Shown here piece after piece: positions 16,528 through 24,296 of a stretch of 64,000 nt of DNA. Source of the DNA: GCA-016700035 sp964454845 (GTDB lineage Bacteria; Patescibacteriota; Saccharimonadia; CAILAD01; GCA-016700035); the NCBI GenBank assembly GCA_964454845.1, contig CAYVVS010000001.1:62001-126000 (forward strand), given 5' to 3'. The notes under the pieces are model-generated. The model was not told where the DNA came from, did not search any database, and was given only the letters and a program-made list of their open reading frames with translations. Position 1 is the first letter of the stretch, and each line of letters opens with the position of its first letter. Made by a program: the position numbers and the translations under genes.

Positions 16528-16574
16528 TTGCTTGCTCGCTTCTCAAGTTTCAAAATATACGAGCGAGCAAGCAA
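16528..16574. repeat. 12-bp perfect inverted repeat beyond the dsbA-like gene
   Basis: TTGCTTGCTCGC at 16528-16539 pairs with GCGAGCAAGCAA at 16563-16574 around a 23-nt loop, 8 nt past the stop of the DsbA-like gene. No T-run follows, so it is an atypical terminator or an element-end structure. Confidence 0.75.
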
Positions 16575-16581
16575 CGATTAC

Positions 16582-17235
16582 CTATTGCTGTGTGTTGCCC
16601 GCCAAGGCGTCATCGAGAACCTTAGATAGCGCTTCGAGCGATGGCCCAGGGTTTTCTATCATCTTGCCATTTAGCACAAATGTAGGGGTTCCACTGGCCT
16701 TCAGGGCAGTTGCGTCGGCAAGATCCTTCTTTACGACTGCCATAACTTCGTCGCTTTTTGAGTCTGACTTATATTTCTCTATATCGAGACCAATATCTTT
16801 TGCATACTTTTCAAACTGAGAGGTAGGGTCTTTTAATTGTTCCCAAGTTTTCTGTTCCTCAAATAGTTTATCGTGCATCTCGAAGAACTTATCTTGACGT
16901 GCAGCAGCTTCAGCGGACTGTGCTGCTTGCGTTGCTAGCTTGTGTGCCGATGCAATAGGGAAATATTTGATCTGAAACTTTACACGGTCTTTATACTTCT
17001 CCTTCAGCTCCTTGACGAAAGGGTAATACGCATAGCAAGCTTCACATTGAAAGTCTACATACTCAGTGAGCGTAACTGGGCTTTCAAGATTACCGTAGTA
17101 GTTTTTCGAGCCGTCAGAGCTTGATACCTCAGTTGTTTCGACTAGTTGCTCATCGCTACGAGTCATTGCATATGTAGCAAAGCCGATAACAGCAAGAATG
17201 ACTATTCCAAATATCCAATTACTCAAATGCTTCAT
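16582..17235 (-). CDS. DsbA-family thiol oxidoreductase (Thioredoxin_4), membrane anchored
   Basis: The 217-residue protein has an N-terminal anchor or signal helix (WIFGIVILAVIGFATYAM), then a thioredoxin-like DsbA domain with the active site FQCEACYAYYP (CxxC), a helical insertion, and the cis-Pro loop KASGTPTFVLNGK. Known family role: introducing or isomerising disulfides in exported proteins. Start supported by AAGGAAT. It is the last gene of an eight-gene leftward operon in the putative integrative element. The next gene upstream encodes a small membrane protein with periplasmic Cys residues, a possible partner. Confidence 0.9.
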   Translation of the reverse strand: MKHLSNWIFGIVILAVIGFATYAMTRSDEQLVETTEVSSSDGSKNYYGNLESPVTLTEYVDFQCEACYAYYPFVKELKEKYKDRVKFQIKYFPIASAHKLATQAAQSAEAAARQDKFFEMHDKLFEEQKTWEQLKDPTSQFEKYAKDIGLDIEKYKSDSKSDEVMAVVKKDLADATALKASGTPTFVLNGKMIENPGPSLEALSKVLDDALAGNTQQ

Positions 17236-17285
17236 ATTCTGATTCCTTATTTAGAAGTGAAATTACTACAATAGGGGCAGGTGTC

Positions 17286-17606
17286 TCAAAATCTAAATCG
17301 AGCCGTCAGAAGGAGCCTTCTATACCTATCGGTAAACCAAACAAATACTGCGAGAGGTACAATATAGGTAAAGCGTATGTCGGCGGCTGTCTGTAGCCAG
17401 GTGGTCACTACTAACTTCTTCTTCCGATAGGACTCGCGCACCCCACTGGTCACGCCCAATGTATGGCTTATTATGTGGCATGAAGCACCACATCCTGTCT
17501 GTGAATCAGATTGATTGACAAGCACTGTAGGCAGAAGACCCGAAGAGAATAGTACAAAAGCTAGGCCGATAACAAATGATACAAATGTCTTAGTGACGCT
17601 ACGCAT
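17286..17606 (-). CDS. Small two-helix membrane protein with CxxxCH loop
   Basis: A 106-residue protein. The start is the ATG in the TAATG overlap with the upstream gene, with GGAGG just before it. One helix is near residues 8-30 and a second near 78-95. The loop between them holds TGCGASCHIISHTLG, in which two Cys and two His could bind metal, a haem-like group or exchange disulfides. No family is recognised. Its place before a DsbA-like gene makes a DsbB-like partner or a metal-binding role plausible; both are inference. Confidence 0.6.
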   Translation of the reverse strand: MRSVTKTFVSFVIGLAFVLFSSGLLPTVLVNQSDSQTGCGASCHIISHTLGVTSGVRESYRKKKLVVTTWLQTAADIRFTYIVPLAVFVWFTDRYRRLLLTARFRF

Positions 17607-18442
17607 TAGCCTCCACACGTGCTTTCCGTGAGAGGCTCAAGGCTATTGATTCGCTCTCGAACCTGCTCGTCTGTCGGTTTATTGCTCTGAGCAAAAATGA
17701 CTACATTACCAATTAGGTTGTTGATGCGCGTTAACTTTTCTTGTTTTGATTCTTCTCCAGGTTCGCCATCGGCTCCATCGTCAGATCCTCCATGAGCAAG
17801 AGCTTTCGGAAGTAACATATTTAATGAATCAGTCTTACTCTGCTGATTCAGCTCGTGGGAAGGGGAGTTGCTAGTTACTCCAAAGAATTGCTCAAGGTCT
17901 TGTTTGAGGAAGTCTTTAATATTACGTTCCTTGAATCCGTTTTCGTCACCCGTGAAGACATACAGCTTGGAAGCCTCTGGGAGCGAAGGTAGGAAGTTGC
18001 CATGGGTATTAACCTTTTGGATGTCATTAAGCGGATTCAGTTTGTAGCCAAGGGTGTTACTTAACCCGCCGATATAGTTCCATCCGTAGTACTTTAAGAC
18101 CATACCGCCTGTCATACCTTCCCAGTGGATATGCGTGAATTGATCCTTCCTATCGTGAAAATGAATTGGTTGCTCGGGTAGGTTGGCATTACATTGATCC
18201 TTTGCATAATCTTGCTGGTACTTATCTTCAGAAAAGTTTTCTTTCTGTCCATCGACGACTATTTGCATACGGAAATGGTAGTGTTCAAGTTTTGGATTTC
18301 GAATGACCTGAGGTGAAGCATAGTAAACGTATCCCACGACTAGTCCCGTTATGAGGAGTAACACAAGGATAGAGCCTCCAATCAAATTGAGGATAGGCAT
18401 ATGACGGGGCTTCGAATGTGGCTCGTGTTCTACGCTATTCAT
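17606..18442 (-). CDS. His-rich membrane-anchored extracytoplasmic protein
   Basis: The 278-residue protein has one N-terminal membrane helix (residues 17-40). An exported domain follows with regularly placed His: HYHFRMQIVVDG, then HFHDRKDQFTHIHWEGMTGG, each with an HxH motif. A second Gly/Asp/Glu-rich segment (AHGGSDDGADGEPGEE) precedes a helical tail ending in Cys. I do not recognise the family. The paired HxH strands look like a metal-binding beta domain, and a CDF metal exporter is encoded in the same operon. Role unproven. Confidence 0.65.
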   Translation of the reverse strand: MNSVEHEPHSKPRHMPILNLIGGSILVLLLITGLVVGYVYYASPQVIRNPKLEHYHFRMQIVVDGQKENFSEDKYQQDYAKDQCNANLPEQPIHFHDRKDQFTHIHWEGMTGGMVLKYYGWNYIGGLSNTLGYKLNPLNDIQKVNTHGNFLPSLPEASKLYVFTGDENGFKERNIKDFLKQDLEQFFGVTSNSPSHELNQQSKTDSLNMLLPKALAHGGSDDGADGEPGEESKQEKLTRINNLIGNVVIFAQSNKPTDEQVRERINSLEPLTESTCGG

Positions 18443-18468
18443 ATCTTTCTATATTACGGCAGTATACT

Positions 18469-19257
18469 CTATCGGGACAGTATAAGGACTATTACTCCTA
18501 AAGCGATGCGATACCAGGCAAATGGTACAAAATTGTGACGCCTGACGTATTTTAAAAGCCATCGCATCACGACTAGGGCACTGATGAACGCTGAAATCAG
18601 CCCGACAGCGAAGAATGGTACGTCAGATCCTGAAAGGCTCGGTAAGGCTTTGAGCAAGTCGTACCCCGTGGCTGCAAGCATAATTGGAACGGCAGCCAAA
18701 AAAGAGTACTCAACGGCGGTTTCACGGTTAATACCAAGGGTTATTCCGCCCATAATCGTGGCACCCGATCGTGAGATGCCAGGGAATAAGGCTAGTGTTT
18801 GTGCTAAGCCAACACCGAGTGCTTGTTTTAGTGTGAGGTCATCGAGACTGAGTGTAGTTTCGTTCTTGGCTCGACGCTCAATTATGAGCATTACAATACC
18901 ACCCACGAGCAGTCCAATAGCTACAGTTGTAGGATTGAAGAGAAATTGCTTGATTACACCGTGCAAGAGGAAACCCAAGACGAGAGCGGGGATAGTTGTG
19001 ATTGCAAGTAAGTTAAGTCCTCGTCGTCCCGAGAATCGAGTTTCGGATCTGTTTGTTAGTAGTTTCCAAAACTTTTGCCGATATACCCAGATAACTGCAA
19101 GGATTGCCCCGAGTTGAATAAAGATCTCAAAGGTAGCTGCCTTATTGCCTTGGAATCCAACTAGCCAACCTGCAAGTATGAGATGCCCTGTTGATGAAAT
19201 GGGAAGAAACTCAGTGGCTCCCTCAACGATGCCTAATAGAATTGCTACTGGAAGCAT
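18469..19257 (-). CDS. uppP: Undecaprenyl-diphosphatase UppP/BacA (element copy)
   Basis: The 262-residue integral membrane protein has both BacA signatures: VEGATEFLPISSTGHLIL near the start and FPGISRSGATIMGG near residue 165. It dephosphorylates undecaprenyl pyrophosphate to recycle the lipid carrier, and extra copies raise bacitracin resistance. A second uppP lies at 50.8 kb, so this copy is accessory. It overlaps the CDF gene (TAATG), so translation is coupled. Confidence 0.95.
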   Translation of the reverse strand: MLPVAILLGIVEGATEFLPISSTGHLILAGWLVGFQGNKAATFEIFIQLGAILAVIWVYRQKFWKLLTNRSETRFSGRRGLNLLAITTIPALVLGFLLHGVIKQFLFNPTTVAIGLLVGGIVMLIIERRAKNETTLSLDDLTLKQALGVGLAQTLALFPGISRSGATIMGGITLGINRETAVEYSFLAAVPIMLAATGYDLLKALPSLSGSDVPFFAVGLISAFISALVVMRWLLKYVRRHNFVPFAWYRIALGVIVLILSR

Positions 19258-20198
19258 TAGATACCTTTGTTCAAATTAGATTCTTTCTTATGGTGTGAGG
19301 CCAATCCTTCATCGTGTCGCTCATTGTCGTGAGGGCCGCTTTCGACTTGAGCCTCAATAGTTGCGTGAGTAATCTTATGTTGCTTAGCCAACATCTTCTT
19401 TACGCTGGTAACTACCTTGACGCTCTCAGAGACTGCACAATCATCGATAACGATGTGACAGCTTAAGGCTGCCTCGCCCGCACCCATAGTCCAGATATGT
19501 AGGTCGTCCAGGTCGCGGATATGTTTATTGTCTAGAATCGCTTCCTTAACTTGGATCGCATCAATCCCTTTCGGGACACCTTCGAGTAGGGCATTGGAAG
19601 CTTCTCGCATAATTTCCCAGGCTGCGTACAGCAACATACAGCCAATAAAAAAGCTTATGAGTGGATCGGCCCAGGTCTGTTTGGTGACAAGGATTATCAC
19701 GCCTGCAATGAGTGCGCCTAGAGATGATAGGGTATCTAAGATATTACTGACAAATACCGCTCGAGAGTTTAGTTCGTGCCTGTTTCGTGAAACTGCAAAG
19801 GCGACAGCCCCATTTGATAGAATGCCAACGATCGCAATGATGATAACTATTCCACCACTCACAGGCTGCGGGTTCATTAACCTGTCGTAAGATTCGCGGA
19901 AGATAAACCCACTAGTTACCAATAGTAATGTGGCGTTAATTGTCGCAGCCAGAATGGCAGCACGTCCATAGCCAAATGTCTGTTTGGCTGTAGCTTCACG
20001 TTTGCTGATCTTATCGGCAAAGAATGACAGTAAGATGCTGAAGCTATCAGTAAGGTTATGTACAGAGTCAGTTATGAGAGCAAGACTATTAGAAAGCAAG
20101 CCTGCCGCAAACTCAAGCACAACAAATGCTGTGTTTATGAAGAAGCCAAGTCGTAAGCCAGACCCAGCGTCTGAGGTGTGAGAGTGGTTACCGCTCAT
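19257..20198 (-). CDS. Cation diffusion facilitator (CzcD/ZitB-like) metal exporter
   Basis: The 313-residue protein has six membrane helices in the first 210 residues. Metal-site residues are in ALITDSVHNLTDSFSIL (DxxHN) and in SNILDTLSSLGAL (the HxxxD-type site, here N-x-x-D). A cytoplasmic ferredoxin-like CDF domain with DLHIWTMGAGEAALSCHIVI follows, then a His-rich tail (HDNERHDEGLASHHKK). It exports Zn2+ or related divalent ions by proton antiport. Its start overlaps the DUF4238 stop (ATGA). It is the clearest functional clue that this operon deals with metals. Confidence 0.92.
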   Translation of the reverse strand: MSGNHSHTSDAGSGLRLGFFINTAFVVLEFAAGLLSNSLALITDSVHNLTDSFSILLSFFADKISKREATAKQTFGYGRAAILAATINATLLLVTSGFIFRESYDRLMNPQPVSGGIVIIIAIVGILSNGAVAFAVSRNRHELNSRAVFVSNILDTLSSLGALIAGVIILVTKQTWADPLISFFIGCMLLYAAWEIMREASNALLEGVPKGIDAIQVKEAILDNKHIRDLDDLHIWTMGAGEAALSCHIVIDDCAVSESVKVVTSVKKMLAKQHKITHATIEAQVESGPHDNERHDEGLASHHKKESNLNKGI

Positions 20199-21115
20199 TG
20201 GTTAATAATACCATCTGACATTAAGAGTAGTAGACTCTGAGGGTTTCGCTTGATAATAGCATCGGCTTCTTCGTCAGAGACGGGCTGCTTAGTGATGAGC
20301 ATCTTGTCAGCTCGCCGAAGGGTACGGTTGTTTATCTCTCTGACGAAGTTGTGATCGATTTCCTTGTACCCAGTAATCCCACATCGGTTAGCGAATAGGG
20401 CGATCGTATGTGTGAGTGGCACGATACACTCTGCAGTCTTGCTCCAGTGATTTAAGCCGTAAACAGAGTTATCGGCAACGAAGTCGACAATAGATACAGG
20501 ATGGTCGGAAGTAATAAACTCTAGGTGGACATACTTAGCAAGGTTGAGAAAGCAGAAATCAAGAGGATCCCACTTATTGACCATAAGTGAGATACCGACA
20601 GCTTGAGCGAACAGCTCGTCTTTTGTCTCTGATACTTTTTCTGACCAGTCGGCTGCTGCTTCTTGTGAATTGTGGCCTAGAGCGATATTACGCCCAGTCT
20701 CATCGAGACGACTAAGAAACTCGTTTATGTGTGCCTGTTGTAGCATCGTGCGATTCTCTAAGGCACTAATATAAAGAGCAACCTGTTCGTGTTCATCCTC
20801 AGTTAGCTCCTTACCTTGCTTGATCTTGTCCTCTAGTACTTTGCTGTACAGACCTTCGATTGTAGCGAGGACATTCTCGACGGTATTTTGGGGAAGATCG
20901 GGAGTCTCGTAGAGGTCTTTCTTAACAGCAATATTTACGGGAGCAATATCCTTCTGGTCGGCTGTATGCGTAAAGTTGGTTTTGCCCTTATCTCCAAACC
21001 AGTAAACGTGTACTTTGCCCTCTGTTGTGAAGTTTTGTAGATACGAAGTACGCGGCAGCCAGTGCTGCCGTCTTGTTGGGTTTTGTTCCTTTTTGGGCTT
21101 TGATTCTTTGGCCAC
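20195..21115 (-). CDS. DUF4238 domain protein
   Basis: A 306-residue soluble protein. The N-terminal TRRQHWLPRTSYLQNFTTEGKVHVY is the hallmark of DUF4238 ('H.vPq.YLrnF'). The later LEFITSDHPVSIVDF and IVPLTHTIALFANR also match the family. The biochemical function is unknown; members are scattered among mobile islands and phages. It is translationally coupled to the CDF gene and sits 6 nt after the HTH gene, so it belongs to the same operon. A nuclease, sensor or defence role cannot be claimed from sequence. Confidence 0.75.
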   Translation of the reverse strand: MAKESKPKKEQNPTRRQHWLPRTSYLQNFTTEGKVHVYWFGDKGKTNFTHTADQKDIAPVNIAVKKDLYETPDLPQNTVENVLATIEGLYSKVLEDKIKQGKELTEDEHEQVALYISALENRTMLQQAHINEFLSRLDETGRNIALGHNSQEAAADWSEKVSETKDELFAQAVGISLMVNKWDPLDFCFLNLAKYVHLEFITSDHPVSIVDFVADNSVYGLNHWSKTAECIVPLTHTIALFANRCGITGYKEIDHNFVREINNRTLRRADKMLITKQPVSDEEADAIIKRNPQSLLLLMSDGIINQ

Positions 21116-21121
21116 AGTAGC

Positions 21122-21304
21122 TCAATCAGTCTTCATAAACTTGGCTAAGCTATCTCGGTCATAGCGTCGAATGCCTCGCACACCGATTCTGATGGCTTTC
21201 AAGATACCCTTTTTATCCCAGGCACGTAATGTGTTGGGATGGACTTGCAGTAGCTCGCTGGCCTGCCTCAGGGTTAGATATTGTTGTAGTGGCTTCTGTG
21301 ACAT
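21122..21304 (-). CDS. MerR-like/excisionase HTH protein
   Basis: A 60-residue protein consisting of one winged HTH domain: YLTLRQASELLQVHPNTLRAWDKKGILKAIRIGVRGIRRYDRDSLAKF. This matches the helix-turn-helix/excisionase family (HTH_17). It is the first gene of the leftward operon and diverges from the gene at 21.37 kb. It may act as the element's excisionase or as an autoregulator of the divergent promoters in the 65-nt intergenic stretch. Confidence 0.85.
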   Translation of the reverse strand: MSQKPLQQYLTLRQASELLQVHPNTLRAWDKKGILKAIRIGVRGIRRYDRDSLAKFMKTD

Positions 21305-21369
21305 AGTCGGTAACTCTTGATACCATTATCTTACAGAAACGGAGTGACGTACAGAGTACGAAAGACGTG

Positions 21370-22467
21370 ATGAAAGCTGAGGATCAGAAGCCAGATAAGC
21401 CCAAGAGAAAGCCGCCGAAGAAAAAGCAGCAGTCTTTGTCGACTCCAAGTAAGAAGAAGCCTTATCAAAAGCCCATACTGAACCTGGACATTGTGGATAA
21501 ACTCAAATACGAAGCAGAGGCAGAGTTGGTTTCGGGTCAGGTGTTGAGTCCTCAAGCGATACGTCAGATAACCGATGCAAGTGAGGTGCTAACACGCACA
21601 ATGCGTCAATATGACTTCTCATCGATCATCAGGTCTATGTCGGCAGCAGCAGTCAGCCAGGAACTAGTCGCAATGAGCGAGCGAGTCACTGAGAGCCTTA
21701 TCATCCCGACGAAGACCTTAGCCGCTATCCAGAAGAGTCTCGTGGTTTATTCAGCTATCGGCAGCCAGCTTGCCGCACTCTCAAATATAACGTTGGCTGT
21801 AAGTAGTATGTTCGCAGAGATTCAGTTGTCTCATCAGCGTATATTTCGATCGCTTACTATTGATCTCACGACTATCGCAGTCGCTCGAACCTCACTGATA
21901 CCTAACCAGAGTGTCATATTGTCTGACTACACTGTTACCGAGCAAGACGGACATTTAGTAGCGAGCGGCCAGGCAATACAAACCAAACAAATTGGTGAGT
22001 ACGCCATCATTCACAAGGCCGATGTTGATCTAATCTTTACCGAGCTGGAAGCAAACCGCAGCGAGTTACGAGAGATTAAACGGCTCCTCACGGCTCCTGG
22101 CAATAACGAACCTTCAAGGGTAGAGTATGCCGACGTAAAGTTCCGCAGGGAAGCATCTCACCTGCTCATTCACGGGTTTGAGATTCAAGTACAACGCAGC
22201 TCTGCACAGGCTAGATTCTGCGACTTGTTCTTTAGTTCGCCTGAGAACTTTAAGAAGAAATGGGACATCGCAGATGCTCTATCTGTGTTTGATGGGTTTC
22301 ATATCGGCACAGATGGCACAGAAGAAGAAGCTCTTAGTAAGATCAAAGGATATGTTCATGCTCTCAACTTAAAAATTAAGGCTGGCACAGCGGGTCGATT
22401 TTCTCAGTTCTTCATCCTTCTCGACCTTGAGGTCTATATTAACCCCGACTATCTCGCAGCCCTGTAG
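21370..22467 (+). CDS. Hypothetical element protein with basic N-terminus
   Basis: The 365-residue protein begins with a very basic, Pro-rich tail (residues 1-35), then long helical segments (EVLTRTMRQYDFSSIIRSM, AAVSQELVAMSERVTESLI). The C-terminal roughly 90 residues hold a compact domain around FSSPENFKKKWDIADALSVF. No membrane segment and no recognised family. The ATG at 21370 directly follows an alternative GTG. As the first rightward gene of the element it may act in DNA handling (basic tail), which is inference. A terminator follows. Confidence 0.65.
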   Translation: MKAEDQKPDKPKRKPPKKKQQSLSTPSKKKPYQKPILNLDIVDKLKYEAEAELVSGQVLSPQAIRQITDASEVLTRTMRQYDFSSIIRSMSAAAVSQELVAMSERVTESLIIPTKTLAAIQKSLVVYSAIGSQLAALSNITLAVSSMFAEIQLSHQRIFRSLTIDLTTIAVARTSLIPNQSVILSDYTVTEQDGHLVASGQAIQTKQIGEYAIIHKADVDLIFTELEANRSELREIKRLLTAPGNNEPSRVEYADVKFRREASHLLIHGFEIQVQRSSAQARFCDLFFSSPENFKKKWDIADALSVFDGFHIGTDGTEEEALSKIKGYVHALNLKIKAGTAGRFSQFFILLDLEVYINPDYLAAL

Positions 22468-22475
22468 AGAGCAGG

Positions 22476-22484
22476 TTATCCACA
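22476..22484 (+). promoter_or_regulatory. Perfect DnaA box in the element
   Basis: TTATCCACA, the consensus DnaA box, lies between the first rightward element gene and the replication-gene block. Confidence 0.55.
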
Positions 22485-22490
22485 GCTTTA

Positions 22491-22517
22491 AACTCGTTTA
22501 ACAGGCGAGTTGTTTTT
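22491..22517 (+). terminator. Terminator after the 365-residue element gene
   Basis: AACTCG pairs with CGAGTT around a 9-nt loop, followed by G and a T-run. Confidence 0.7.
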
Positions 22518-22529
22518 AATAGGGTTGCT

Positions 22530-22745
22530 ATGAAGCAATCCAGTAATCAGTCACCAGACACGAATATCATAACGCCTGATCGCGACTTACGCGGGCAGCT
22601 TGAAAAGGATGATTCGGCAATCGCCAACTTGGTTGGTTACTTTGATGTACTCATAGAAATGAACCTTGAATTAACTAGTCAAGAAAGGAAAGTGAAAGAT
22701 GGAAGTGAAGATAAACCTGATGAGCTTGGTCAGTTGCTTGGATAG
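22530..22745 (+). CDS. Small hypothetical element protein
   Basis: A 71-residue acidic protein (MKQSSNQSPDTNIITPDRDL...). It has one amphipathic helix around residues 30-52 and a charged tail. Not recognised. It begins shortly after a terminator, in a stretch of overlapping small genes leading to the Rep gene, as is common for plasmid-type replication modules. The AGGG stretch before the ATG could act as a ribosome site. Confidence 0.55.
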   Translation: MKQSSNQSPDTNIITPDRDLRGQLEKDDSAIANLVGYFDVLIEMNLELTSQERKVKDGSEDKPDELGQLLG

Positions 22746-22866
22746 CTACTATAAGCGACAAATCGTTGAAGACTATCTGGGTGAGATTGAGACTGAAGGC
22801 CTCACGCAACTCCACGAAGATATTAGCCTTGAGCTAGCTGCGAGGAGCATAGATGATGCGGATTGA
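22699..22866 (+). CDS. 55-residue small gene overlapping both neighbours
   Basis: The frame MEVKINLMSLVSCLDSYYKR runs 55 codons and ends in TGA at 22864-22866. It starts with a good Shine-Dalgarno (AAGGAAAG, about 7 nt before the ATG). It overlaps the upstream gene by 47 nt and the downstream gene by 14 nt, the nested layout of compact replication modules. The product is mostly helical and acidic. No family is recognised. Confidence 0.5.
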   Translation: MEVKINLMSLVSCLDSYYKRQIVEDYLGEIETEGLTQLHEDISLELAARSIDDAD

Positions 22867-23161
22867 AGAGGTCAATGTAATCCCAGTAAAAGCCGCTGAC
22901 GGCCTCGTGGCTTTCGCAAGCGTCGTAGTTGATGGAAGCCTTTATCTCGGCTCTATGGCAGTTCATATGCGTCGAGATGGTACATATCGGCTAGTCTATC
23001 CCACGAAACGGGTAGGCGACCGAGAGATGAACATTTACCACCCAATCAGAAAGGCTACAGGTGAGCTGATAGAGTGTGCAGTTATAAGTAAATGCCAAGA
23101 ATTATTTGAAAGAAGTGATGACTATGATCGATACGATAAAACTCGTCATCAAGATGAGTGA
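22853..23161 (+). CDS. Small hypothetical element protein (beta-rich)
   Basis: A 102-residue protein. The pattern VNVIPVKAADGLVAFASVVVDGSLYLGSMAVHMRRDGTYRLVYPTK gives alternating strands like a SpoVG-type fold ('V.PV...g..aFa.v..D..f.i....i...G...v..P'), and the C-terminus NIYHPIRKATGELIE also fits SpoVG-like proteins. SpoVG is a small nucleic-acid-binding regulator. I call this resemblance, not homology. Its end overlaps the Rep start region. Confidence 0.55.
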   Translation: MMRIEEVNVIPVKAADGLVAFASVVVDGSLYLGSMAVHMRRDGTYRLVYPTKRVGDREMNIYHPIRKATGELIECAVISKCQELFERSDDYDRYDKTRHQDE

Positions 23162-24257
23162 ACCCCTTACTTGTACTGCCAACTTTCAACCTAGACTTGA
23201 TGCGATTCACGGTGCATACAAAGGCTATTTTAAAGCTGTATGTAACCCATCGGCAGCTTCGAAGAAGCAGGGTATCTACCAGCCGAGACTGACATATACT
23301 CAGCGACCAGGGAAGACGCAGCTGACTGCAGCATATGAGCTGATGATAGAGCTTTCTTTACCAAAGCTAGTGTTTGGAAATAACTTTGAAGAGCTGCAGG
23401 AAACTAGCTTGAGTGATGTCACCGATAAGCTGGTGCTAGCTCTGAGAGATATGGGTATATGGCTGTTCTCACACCAAATTGAGGGTGCAGAAGTGCGTTC
23501 CATTCACTACAGCAAGAATATCGTCTTTCGAGATTACACCTCCTGCTCTTCGGTTTTGAAGATGCTTCGCTCGGCTGATGTTAGTAGGGTCTACGATGTT
23601 CAGCGTACAGACTTTCGTAACGGGCAGGTTCTCCATATCCACACCAACTCTCTCGATATAGCGATTTACGACAAGCTAGCCGACTTAAGGCAAGCAAGGA
23701 CAAGCGAGAAAAGAGCTGTCGAGAAAGATAATGCGACACAGTTGAATGTCTACGATGCTCTAGCTAAGGTTCGGCCAGTCGCGGTCTTGAGGCATGAAGT
23801 GCGGTTGGGGGCTAAGGCAAAGATTCGCTCAAGCCTAGAGGCCATCGGCTATGTTGGGCCACTTACGCTCGCAGGTCTTTACTCTGTTGAGTTGGCTCAG
23901 TGTTTCCTGATGAACCACTGGGATAGTTTCTTCGCGAACTTACCCAAGCTTGTTCTCGATTCAGATGAGCCAGACAAGGTATTTGCAAACATTTTGCTTG
24001 CCCCTGACCTTACTGGCCCGAGAGAGGCGATGGCTCAGCTCGGTATGACAGTCTTGATGCAAGGCAGTGATCACCGCGGCCTAAGGACTCTAGTAGAAGA
24101 TCGGTTCGGATCGCACGCTTGGGCGAGACTGAAGCCCCTCCTGAAGAAGCAGCCAAGGGGCCAGTACAAGGCAATTCTCGCTGTTACCAAGGCTTTAGAT
24201 GACTTCAAGCCCACGCATTTAGAAGAAATAAAAGACAGTTTAGAAACTAGTACTTAA
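23124..24257 (+). CDS. Replication initiator, phage/plasmid gene II/X family
   Basis: The 377-residue protein begins MIDTIKLVIKM, the typical start of filamentous-phage gene II/X-type replication proteins. It contains VLHIHTNSLDIAIYDKLADL, matching the family's 'IYDK..EL' motif, and VAVLRHEVRLG ('lR.E.r'). These proteins nick the plus-strand origin for rolling-circle replication. The ATG at 23124 is chosen because homologues begin at MIDTIK; a TTG 18 nt upstream is possible. Its presence implies that the element replicates or is processed as a single-stranded circle during transfer. Confidence 0.75.
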   Translation: MIDTIKLVIKMSEPLTCTANFQPRLDAIHGAYKGYFKAVCNPSAASKKQGIYQPRLTYTQRPGKTQLTAAYELMIELSLPKLVFGNNFEELQETSLSDVTDKLVLALRDMGIWLFSHQIEGAEVRSIHYSKNIVFRDYTSCSSVLKMLRSADVSRVYDVQRTDFRNGQVLHIHTNSLDIAIYDKLADLRQARTSEKRAVEKDNATQLNVYDALAKVRPVAVLRHEVRLGAKAKIRSSLEAIGYVGPLTLAGLYSVELAQCFLMNHWDSFFANLPKLVLDSDEPDKVFANILLAPDLTGPREAMAQLGMTVLMQGSDHRGLRTLVEDRFGSHAWARLKPLLKKQPRGQYKAILAVTKALDDFKPTHLEEIKDSLETST

Positions 24258-24267
24258 TGTTACTAAA

Positions 24268-24282
24268 TGTTATATAATAACA
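24268..24282 (+). promoter_or_regulatory. Inverted repeat over the integrase promoter -10
   Basis: TGTTAT-ATA-ATAACA is a perfect 6-bp inverted repeat enclosing TATAAT (24273-24278). It is suited to binding a repressor that blocks the integrase promoter. Confidence 0.6.
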
Positions 24283-24296
24283 GATAAGGAGTGACT

